Shown in pieces: positions 5,554-10,200 of a stretch of DNA of 10,200 nucleotides. Origin of the DNA: Bacteriovoracaceae bacterium (lineage in GTDB: Bacteria > Bdellovibrionota > UBA1018); NCBI GenBank assembly GCA_023250755.1, contig JAHFAC010000044.1, forward strand, positions 1-10,200, read 5' to 3'. Under the pieces are notes generated by a model. It saw only the letters and a program-made list of their open reading frames with translations. It was not told the origin of the DNA and did not search any database. How positions within the stretch are numbered: the stretch's first letter is position 1; each line of letters begins with the position of its first letter. A program made the position numbers and the translations under genes.

Positions 5554-6768
5554 ATAGCGATTACGCCACCATCGGGAACGCCCGACTTCACTGCAGCTTT
5601 TGCCACTGGCTTTGGAGCCCATCCCAAAAAATCTCAACTTAAGCAAGATCCTGAGTCGCGAGCCCATGAGGCTGAGCAAGAGGCTCAAAACAGAATTAAT
5701 CTTGCGGCTCAACGGGCTCAAGAAGCCGAGAAGGAACTCGAGCGCCGCTCGGACACAGTACATGACGAGTACATTCGCCGCACTGAAAATGAAGAAACCC
5801 GGCAAGAAGGAGCCCTTGAGGCAGAGAGAAACAAAGGGTATCAAGCCATTCGAGAGCTGCAGCGGGCGCAACAGGCCGAACTCAATCGTGTCAAAAGAGA
5901 GGGCGAGGAGGAACTCCGCAGGGCACAAAATTACTACCGTGATACGATTTATGGCACTCAAAGAAAGGGTGACCAGGAACTTAATGAAATTCGCATGTCC
6001 CATGGGCGATCCACCGAGCATGAATTAAAAACATCTCAGAACGAAATTGATTTTCAGCGAAATGAAAATATTCGCCGGGCTGATGATCTAAAGAACGAGC
6101 AGGATCAGCGCTACAGCGCCCTGACGGATGCTTCGCAGAAGCAATACGAAGAGATGAAAGTGAATGCCGAAGAGTCGTCCCGTCAAGCCAATCAGCATTT
6201 TCAGGAAAGTTACAAAAAAACCCTAGAATTGCACGATGAATCGCTGAAAAATATCCAAACTAAAGTGGGAGAGACCTTAAGAGAGCTTCGCGGCAGCACC
6301 GCACAAAAGCTGGCGGCTTATAGCAATCGTCAAAAAGATCCTTTTTATAAGTTAGTGGACCTTGACGCTGATCTGAGTGAAACCAGTGACGCTTTTATCT
6401 TGCGTGCTACTGTCCCATTACATGAACAAGAGAGCATTGCTGTAACGGTGAGAGGAGACCAGGTGGTGGTCAGTGGGCGAAGGCGTAACGAGGAGAAGCT
6501 CGAAATAGAGCCAGGGCACGAACTCGTTACAGCGGCTTACCAGTCTTTTAGTGAAAGCTACCCTTTAGATTGGCCCGTCGAAGCGCGTGGGCTGAGTCGA
6601 AACTTCGAGGGGGATCAGTTAATCGTCACAATCCCCAAGAAAAATAGTCATCAAGAATGGATTCAAAAACAAAAACCACATGCAGAGCCGACTCGCGCTG
6701 AACGACCTGAATTCCCTGAAAATTTGCCCATTCCTCGGCCGACAAAACCAAAACCGACATTGACTTAA
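5554..6768 (+). CDS. Long coiled-coil protein with C-terminal alpha-crystallin (Hsp20) domain
   Basis: The frame is open from 5518 to 6768. With ATA 5554 as start the product is 404 residues beginning MAITPPSG; with ATT 5560 it is 402. No in-frame ATG, GTG or TTG exists between 5518 and 5994, yet this stretch is plainly coding: Glu/Arg/Gln/Ala-rich heptad-like helix throughout. ATG 5995 has no ribosome site and would cut the coil. Residues 1-29 are a short Pro/Gly/Ala-rich head. About 30-255 are a predicted coiled coil. About 262-363 form an alpha-crystallin domain, from DPFYKLVDLDADL through ILRATVPLHEQ and QVVVSGRRR to GDQLIVTIPKK. A Pro-rich tail contains LPI, resembling the IxI anchoring motif of small heat-shock proteins. 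A chaperone or scaffold role is inferred. Normal Hsp20 proteins are about 140-200 residues, so the coil is a large extension. Start-codon mutation or sequence error is possible. Confidence 0.82.
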   Translation: MAITPPSGTPDFTAAFATGFGAHPKKSQLKQDPESRAHEAEQEAQNRINLAAQRAQEAEKELERRSDTVHDEYIRRTENEETRQEGALEAERNKGYQAIRELQRAQQAELNRVKREGEEELRRAQNYYRDTIYGTQRKGDQELNEIRMSHGRSTEHELKTSQNEIDFQRNENIRRADDLKNEQDQRYSALTDASQKQYEEMKVNAEESSRQANQHFQESYKKTLELHDESLKNIQTKVGETLRELRGSTAQKLAAYSNRQKDPFYKLVDLDADLSETSDAFILRATVPLHEQESIAVTVRGDQVVVSGRRRNEEKLEIEPGHELVTAAYQSFSESYPLDWPVEARGLSRNFEGDQLIVTIPKKNSHQEWIQKQKPHAEPTRAERPEFPENLPIPRPTKPKPTLT

Positions 6769-6774
6769 ATGGGA

Positions 6775-7215
6775 TTATTCACGGGTCAGTTCTTCTAACT
6801 CCTTGAGCATGAATTTCAATCGATCATGCAGCTGGTTTAGGGTCTGTAAGTTATTTTTTAAACTATTCAGTGCATTGCTCGATGACATCAGGTGTGCGTT
6901 TGCTTGTAATTGGGACTGCACTGTTTTGGCCGCAATTCTAGGTTGAATCAGTTCCACGGGTCGATATTTTTCAATCTTAATGGAATCCACCTGATTGCTC
7001 GCCTGATTATTAACCTGTGTGTAAACTTGGGAGTGAACCTGAGAGTTATCCTGAGAGTTATGAAGATCCTCTGCTTTCAAAACTTTTCCACTCGTAACTC
7101 CTTGCAATGGGTTGAGTGAACCCACGGGATGCTTCTCTTTCTCCTTTTGATACATTCGATAGAGGTTTGAATAGACAAAGGCAAACTTCTGACTTCGATC
7201 ACGGGTCGCTGACAT
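6775..7215 (-). CDS. Gln/Asn-rich small protein with tetrapeptide repeats, unknown function
   Basis: A 146-residue protein. The start at ATG 7215 is supported by GAGGAG about 9 nt upstream. Residues 1-40 are basic and aromatic. About 53-76 are tetrapeptide repeats of the type x-x-[SN]-Q (NSQ, HSQ, YTQ, NNQ, SNQ), encoded by a 12-bp DNA minisatellite. Residues 85-146 are helical, with Leu/Met spacing typical of a coiled coil ending in LKELEELTRE. There is no signal peptide or membrane segment, so it is probably cytoplasmic. It converges on the coiled-coil/Hsp20 gene with a 6-bp gap and no visible terminator. A strong sigma-54 promoter lies about 130 nt upstream, with a structured leader between. 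No family is recognised. Confidence 0.78.
   Translation of the reverse strand: MSATRDRSQKFAFVYSNLYRMYQKEKEKHPVGSLNPLQGVTSGKVLKAEDLHNSQDNSQVHSQVYTQVNNQASNQVDSIKIEKYRPVELIQPRIAAKTVQSQLQANAHLMSSSNALNSLKNNLQTLNQLHDRLKFMLKELEELTRE
6991..7062 (-). repeat. 12-bp coding minisatellite, six units
   Basis: Six 12-bp units (6991, 7003, 7015, 7027, 7039, 7051), each beginning CTG or TTG on the plus strand. The two rightmost units differ at one base (CTGAGAGTTATC / CTGAGAGTTATG); the others have diverged. Being a multiple of three, gain or loss of a unit keeps the reading frame and only lengthens or shortens the Gln/Asn-rich region. Confidence 0.75.
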
Positions 7216-7254
7216 GTTGAAAATCTCCTCTCGACTTCTGCTTTAACTCCACTG

Positions 7255-7285
7255 AGGTGTCTGATTCCGCCTAAACACCTTTTTT
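7255..7285 (+). terminator. Weak terminator-like hairpin
   Basis: AGGTGT (7255-7260) pairs with ACACCT (7275-7280) over a 14-nt loop, followed by five further T residues on the plus strand. No plus-strand gene ends nearby. It might stop read-through from the coiled-coil/Hsp20 gene, or be a second leader hairpin on the minus transcript. Confidence 0.3.
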
Positions 7286-7299
7286 CCGCTTCTACTTTG

Positions 7300-7336
7300 C
7301 CTAGCTCAGAAAAGGCATCTTGCCTCCTCAGCTAAG
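7300..7336 (-). promoter_or_regulatory. Long leader hairpin of the Gln/Asn-rich protein mRNA
   Basis: Read on the minus strand, positions 7336-7330 pair with 7306-7300 (7 bp), and 7329-7321 pair with 7317-7309 (9 bp), closing a 3-nt loop at 7320-7318 with a 2-nt bulge at 7308-7307. All 16 pairs form, 13 Watson-Crick and 3 G-U. The three G-U pairs become A-C mismatches on the plus strand, so the fold belongs to minus-strand RNA. It begins about 11 nt after the predicted sigma-54 start. Confidence 0.6.
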
Positions 7337-7357
7337 CAGACTCACACCCTAGATTAG

Positions 7358-7374
7358 AGCAATCCAAGTGCCAG
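7358..7374 (-). promoter_or_regulatory. Near-perfect sigma-54 promoter
   Basis: On the minus strand CTGGCAC (7374-7368) and TTGCT (7362-7358) have GG and GC exactly 10 nt apart. Against YTGGCACG-N4-TTGCW only the G after CAC is replaced, by T. The predicted start is near 7347, about 131 nt before ATG 7215. A consensus IHF site lies about 80 bp upstream. This is the best sigma-54 match in the window. Confidence 0.85.
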
Positions 7375-7421
7375 TTTCGGAACCCTAGTGAAACTTTTTT
7401 ATATGATAAAATATTCTTTAA

Positions 7422-7434
7422 AATCAAATAGTTA
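7422..7434 (+). promoter_or_regulatory. Consensus IHF binding site
   Basis: AATCAA-ATAG-TTA matches WATCAA-N4-TTR at every defined position and sits in an AT-rich tract. Its centre is about 81 bp upstream of the predicted minus-strand sigma-54 start, the place where IHF bends DNA to bring an enhancer-bound activator to the polymerase. No clear enhancer palindrome is seen beyond it. Confidence 0.6.
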
Positions 7435-7533
7435 AAAGATTATAAAAAAATTAGGATCAAATTGGCCCTGCCCAAGCCCTAAACAGCCGTTAGGCCTCTC
7501 ACTGAAGCCTCTCGATTTCTTGTGTAAGTCCGA

Positions 7534-7545
7534 TATGATTACAAT
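7534..7545 (+). promoter_or_regulatory. -10 box placing transcription start at the HD-GYP start codon
   Basis: TATGAT (7534-7539) lies 6 nt before ATG 7546, so the start would fall on or next to the ATG. A second -10-like TACAAT follows at 7540-7545. No good -35 is seen (TCGATT region at 16-17 bp), so an activator may be needed; the GCCTCTC direct repeat is suitably placed. No Shine-Dalgarno is present. Confidence 0.5.
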
Positions 7546-8568
7546 ATGAGCTCGAAGCTATCTTATTCAGAAGCACTTGAATCCGTCTATGTAGGGCATT
7601 TGAAACACGATAAAGGGTATGTCGAGATTTCGACTTCTCTGTTTGTTGAAAAAATAGACGTCGATATGCCGACTCTCCCGCCCATTGGATTTTATTCGTT
7701 TAAGGGTGAAAAAATTGAACTCCTAAAGCCGCCTGACCAGCCCTACTCTCCCCTTATTTTAAGCCTTCATGAGACAGTCTGGGTAAAAGAGGGGGATCTG
7801 GATTCACTTCGAAAATTCGCTGAATCTGTGATTTTAAAGCCAACGACATCAAACACACTGCCTCCTCAAAAAAGGATGGACATCTTGCGTCGTTCGGCGA
7901 TGTCCGTCGTCGAGGATCTTTTTGAGTCTCCCACGCAAGAAAAAATCGAAAAGAGCGTAAATGTCGTTCGATCCTTTGTCTATGTCATGATGAAAGATCC
8001 CAAGGCTTACTTATTGCTGATCAAACTCTCCAGTCATGATCCCTATACATTGCAACACTCCGTAGGGACTGCAGTGAACGCAATCATCCTAGCTCGCAAA
8101 TTGGGAATTACCCAAGATAAGGAGCTTCTAGATGTAGGCCTGGCAGGACTGCTTCATGATATCGGCAAAGTCAGAATTCGGAAGGAAATCATCAATAAGC
8201 CGGGTCCATTGACAGAGAGCGAATGGCAAGAAATGCGGCAACACTCGCTTGAGGGCTTTGAAATCGTCAAAGATAATCCGCAAATCTCAGCTCGGACCAA
8301 ACGAGCGATCCTGGAGCATCACGAGGATAACATTGGCACAGGTTATCCATCAGGGTTGAAGGCGGATCAAATTGATATTTTTTCAAAAATAGTCTCAATT
8401 TGTGACATTTTTAATGCTCTCACTACGGACCGCACCTATGCAAAAGGACGAAGTGCCTTTGAGGCCTTCCAATTCATGAGAGACAAACTGATGCACAAAG
8501 TAGATGATCACATCTTCACTCAATTGGTGATGATTTATGGTGGGCATGTTGAAGAGTTAAATCAATAA
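7546..8568 (+). CDS. HD-GYP domain protein, probable cyclic-di-GMP phosphodiesterase
   Basis: A 340-residue cytoplasmic protein. ATG 7546 is the first possible start after the in-frame stop at 7525. About residues 1-120 form an N-terminal domain that I do not recognise. About 130-335 form the HD-GYP domain, which hydrolyses the second messenger c-di-GMP. Metal-binding and signature residues are visible: H171 in LQHS, H204-D205 in LLHDIGK with K208, H233 in RQHS, H258-H259 in EHHED, GYP at 266-268 and D287 in SICD. The signature reads HHEDNIGTGYP, with Ile where HHExxDGxGYP proteins usually have Asp. The later NALTTDRTY segment is standard. There is no receiver, transmembrane or PAS domain, so the input probably comes through the N-terminal domain. 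It converges on the phasin-like gene with a 7-bp gap. Confidence 0.93.
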   Translation: MSSKLSYSEALESVYVGHLKHDKGYVEISTSLFVEKIDVDMPTLPPIGFYSFKGEKIELLKPPDQPYSPLILSLHETVWVKEGDLDSLRKFAESVILKPTTSNTLPPQKRMDILRRSAMSVVEDLFESPTQEKIEKSVNVVRSFVYVMMKDPKAYLLLIKLSSHDPYTLQHSVGTAVNAIILARKLGITQDKELLDVGLAGLLHDIGKVRIRKEIINKPGPLTESEWQEMRQHSLEGFEIVKDNPQISARTKRAILEHHEDNIGTGYPSGLKADQIDIFSKIVSICDIFNALTTDRTYAKGRSAFEAFQFMRDKLMHKVDDHIFTQLVMIYGGHVEELNQ

Positions 8569-8575
8569 AAGCAGC

Positions 8576-8890
8576 CTATTCCTTTTTCTTGGGTTTAAAG
8601 CTCAATCTGATATTCATTTCGATGTCATTGCTCTTCAGGATTTCTTGGGCTAATGCCGCAGGATCAAACTTCTGTGCAACTTGAGACAAGACGTCGCTTG
8701 AAAGCTTCTGCAGAAATTCATTTTTAGTCTTTGCCGCTGAGTCCAGAATCCCGGCCAAAAGCTCCTTAGGCAGCTTGAATTCAGAAACCAGATTTCGCAA
8801 ACTTTCTTCGGTTAAAAAAATAGTTCCTACCCCAACGGTCAGTATTTTTTTAACGAAATCGGTTGCCTTGGATTGCAGATCTTCGCTCAT
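8576..8890 (-). CDS. Small phasin-like helical protein
   Basis: 104 residues, almost entirely helical, with a basic C-terminus ending KPKKKE. The stretch FVKKILTVGVGTIFLTEES followed by charged helices resembles small phasin/PhaF-type proteins that have a VKK-hydrophobic-xLTxE start. This is a resemblance by eye, so granule binding is only a suggestion. The hydrophobic part is too short and mixed for a secure membrane helix. Its ATG overlaps the TGA of the upstream SRPBCC gene (ATGA), implying translational coupling. It is the last gene of the glpX operon, with no clear terminator before the convergent HD-GYP gene. Confidence 0.8.
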   Translation of the reverse strand: MSEDLQSKATDFVKKILTVGVGTIFLTEESLRNLVSEFKLPKELLAGILDSAAKTKNEFLQKLSSDVLSQVAQKFDPAALAQEILKSNDIEMNIRLSFKPKKKE

Positions 8891-9318
8891 GTTGCCTTCT
8901 TTGCTTGTTTTTCGAAATTCTTCAGCATCGACGGAAGCCCACCCTTAATTAAACGATTGAGCATAAAACCTGGGACTGGGATTTTAAATTCAACATCCAG
9001 CGAATAAAAAACCTCCGTCTTGCCCTTTCCTGCCGTTTTAAGCTCCCAGCGCCCCGTGTTTTTCTTGAAAAAATCACTTTCGACCAAGGTCCATTCCACA
9101 CGCCCACCTTCTGCATCTTCGAGATGATCGAGAGTGTAAGTGACATCCTTTACCATAGAAACATGGTAGGTCGCCCGGGCTTTCCCCGTTCCTTTCCGCT
9201 CTACTTTGACAGCGGTGCAACCTTCGACAAATTGAGGATAGTTCTCATATCGAATGATCGCCTCAAAAAGCTTGTCCTTGTCAACCGGGAGAATTTCTTT
9301 AATTTCTGCGCTGGCCAT
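8887..9318 (-). CDS. SRPBCC (START-like/Coq10-RatA type) lipid-binding fold protein
   Basis: 143 residues starting MASAEIKEI at ATG 9318, supported by GAGGT about 9 nt upstream. The frame is open further, to 9441, but that part overlaps glpX and lacks family similarity. The pattern fits the helix-grip fold of polyketide cyclase/Coq10-like proteins: an initial strand ending in ILPVDKDKLFEAI, then RYENYPQFVEGC (the YPxF region), alternating beta strands through about residue 110, and a long C-terminal helix GGLPSMLKNFEKQAKKA. Such proteins bind a hydrophobic ligand, and Coq10 relatives bind ubiquinone; the ligand here is unknown. It starts 4 nt after the glpX stop and overlaps the next gene by ATGA, so the three genes are very probably one operon. 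Confidence 0.88.
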   Translation of the reverse strand: MASAEIKEILPVDKDKLFEAIIRYENYPQFVEGCTAVKVERKGTGKARATYHVSMVKDVTYTLDHLEDAEGGRVEWTLVESDFFKKNTGRWELKTAGKGKTEVFYSLDVEFKIPVPGFMLNRLIKGGLPSMLKNFEKQAKKAT

Positions 9319-9322
9319 GGGA

Positions 9323-10200
9323 TCAATACCTCGGTTTAAGCTCAAAGTGATGGTCAGCCTCAATATAGCGGACTGTTCCAGACTCTGATCGCATGACGAC
9401 AGAATGAGTCTTGGCCCCTCCGCTGAAAAATCGAACCCCATCCAAAAAAGTACCTTGAGTCACGCCAGTTGCGCAAAACATCACATGCCCACTCGCCAAT
9501 TCACTGATCTGATAAATTTTATCAAAATTTTGGATCCCCATTTTTTTGGCGCGATCTTTTTCTTTGTCGTTACGAAAGACCAGCCTCCCTTGAAAATCCC
9601 CTCCCCGGCATCGCAGGGCGGCAGCGGCAATCACTCCTTCAGGAGCGCCTCCCGTCCCCATGAGAACGTCCACTCCTGAATCAGGTTTGCAAGTAGCAAT
9701 CGCAGCTGAGACGTCTCCATCTCCAATCAGCCAAATGCGGGCACCCGCTTTTCTTACCTCACTGATGAGCTCTGCGTGCCTAGGGCGATCCAAAATCACA
9801 ACGGTAAGATCCTCGACCAGGCATTTTTTCGCTTTTGCAATATTTCTCAAATTCTCTGTGGGACTGGCCATCAAATTAATCGCGCCGCGTGCCTCAGATC
9901 CAACCGCAATTTTTTCCATATAGACATCAGGAGCGTGAAGAAAATTCCCTTCTTCAGCGATAGCGATTACAGAAAGGGCATTATTGCCACCAGTTGCGCA
10001 AATCGTGGTCCCTTCGAGTGGATCCAGTGCCAGGTCCAAGCGAGGGCCTGTTCCTTTCCCGACTCGCTCTCCAATATAGAGCATGGGCGCCTCGTCACGC
10101 TCTCCCTCGCCAATGACCACTGTTCCATCAAAAGAAATTGACGTCAGCATGCTGCGCATCGCTTCTACCGCTGCATGATCTGCTGCCTTTTCGTCGCCGC
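9323..10200 (-). CDS. glpX: Fructose-1,6-bisphosphatase class II (5' end outside window)
   Basis: 291 codons are visible, and the frame continues through the right edge, so the N-terminus is missing (family length about 320-340). The enzyme converts fructose 1,6-bisphosphate to fructose 6-phosphate in gluconeogenesis. Class-defining motifs are present: GDEKAADHAAVEAMR at the edge, GEGERDEAPML (metal binding) about 50 nt further in, DPLEGT (metal/phosphate site of the lithium-sensitive phosphatase fold) near 10024-10007, and GTGGAPEGV with LRCRGGDFQGRL later. The N-terminal Asp metal ligand is outside the window. The ATG at 10159 is internal, not the start. The C-terminus ends KPRY. It is first of the visible genes in the operon with the SRPBCC and phasin-like genes. 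Confidence 0.95.
   Translation of the reverse strand, partial: GDEKAADHAAVEAMRSMLTSISFDGTVVIGEGERDEAPMLYIGERVGKGTGPRLDLALDPLEGTTICATGGNNALSVIAIAEEGNFLHAPDVYMEKIAVGSEARGAINLMASPTENLRNIAKAKKCLVEDLTVVILDRPRHAELISEVRKAGARIWLIGDGDVSAAIATCKPDSGVDVLMGTGGAPEGVIAAAALRCRGGDFQGRLVFRNDKEKDRAKKMGIQNFDKIYQISELASGHVMFCATGVTQGTFLDGVRFFSGGAKTHSVVMRSESGTVRYIEADHHFELKPRY

Larger units (their letters stand above)
7216..7545. other. 330-bp divergent intergenic region
   Basis: No gene is seen here. From left to right it holds a stem AGGTGT (7255-7260)/ACACCT (7275-7280) followed by T5 on the plus strand, a long minus-strand leader hairpin (7300-7336), a sigma-54 promoter on the minus strand (7358-7374), a weak plus-strand stem plus T6 (7373-7400), an AT-rich tract with a consensus IHF site (7393-7460), a direct repeat of GCCTCTC (7494-7500 and 7507-7513) and the promoter region of the HD-GYP gene. 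Confidence 0.7.

Noticed and set aside
5506..6028. Long open frames on the minus strand (5506-6021) and in another plus frame (5600-6028)
   Set aside because: Both are shadows of the Glu/Arg/Gln-rich coiled coil. The minus frame is artificially hydrophobic, the other is artificially basic, and neither has a ribosome site.
5995..6768. ATG 5995 as the start of the coiled-coil/Hsp20 gene
   Set aside because: No ribosome site precedes it, and the same frame is coding for a further 147 codons upstream.
7373..7400. AGTTTC/GAAACT stem followed by T6 as a true terminator
   Set aside because: The stem has only two G-C pairs and no plus-strand gene ends before it. Half of it is shared with the sigma-54 -24 box.
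7398..7427. Sigma-70-like pair TTGATT-18-TATAAA on the minus strand
   Set aside because: It lies in an AT-rich tract and overlaps the consensus IHF site. The sigma-54 element downstream is a much better match, though dual use cannot be excluded.
7529..7536. FliA (sigma-28)-like -10 box TCCGATAT before the HD-GYP gene
   Set aside because: No TAAA -35 box is present at the required spacing.
7440..7545. A c-di-GMP riboswitch before the HD-GYP gene
   Set aside because: None of the conserved GEMM sequence blocks are visible, and the mRNA is probably leaderless.
9319..9441. Upstream extension of the SRPBCC gene to 9441
   Set aside because: It overlaps the glpX 3' end and has no family similarity; ATG 9318 has a ribosome site.
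9404..10141. Three plus-strand open frames opposite glpX
   Set aside because: They are antisense to a strongly conserved gene and have no ribosome sites or known similarity.

Overview
The window is ordinary chromosome of a Gram-negative bacterium. It shows no insertion sequence, CRISPR array, tRNA or rRNA. An outer-membrane lipoprotein economy (Lnt plus a lipoprotein), a minimal secreted subtilase, an HD-GYP protein, class II FBPase and several sigma-54-type promoters suit a Bdellovibrionota/'deltaproteobacterial' genome of moderate GC. The lineage is inferred from gene content only.

Layout. 1-635 (minus): 5'-complete but 3'-truncated gene for an exported HExxH metallopeptidase-like protein. 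886-2016 (plus): subtilase with a signal sequence and no pro-domain, followed closely by lnt (2036-3715, plus). 3818-4417 (plus): cysteine-rich lipoprotein, whose stop overlaps that of a convergent gene. 4414-5376 (minus): TRASH-like zinc finger plus a duplicated unknown domain. 5554-6768 (plus): long coiled coil fused to a small-heat-shock (alpha-crystallin) domain, with no standard start codon. 6775-7215 (minus): Gln/Asn-rich protein carrying a 12-bp minisatellite. 7546-8568 (plus): HD-GYP c-di-GMP phosphodiesterase. 8576-10200 (minus): glpX, a SRPBCC protein and a phasin-like small protein in one tightly packed operon; glpX runs off the right edge.

The most interesting content is regulatory. 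Three intergenic regions carry -24/-12 elements with the GG-N10-GC spacing of sigma-54 promoters: before the subtilase, the lipoprotein and the minisatellite gene. The third is nearly perfect and has a consensus IHF site upstream. The subtilase promoter has a perfect palindrome about 127 bp upstream, where an enhancer-binding activator would bind. Two other genes (4414-5376 and 7546-8568) have no Shine-Dalgarno and a -10 box 6-8 nt before ATG, so their mRNAs are probably leaderless. The minisatellite gene has a long leader hairpin whose non-Watson-Crick pairs are all G-U on the transcribed strand. The coiled-coil/Hsp20 gene has a three-armed alternating inverted repeat upstream and appears to start at ATA (or ATT).

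The protease, lipoprotein acyltransferase and lipoprotein look like cell-envelope functions, two of them under sigma-54-type control. The right half is signalling (HD-GYP) and central metabolism (glpX). No complete new multi-gene system is evident.
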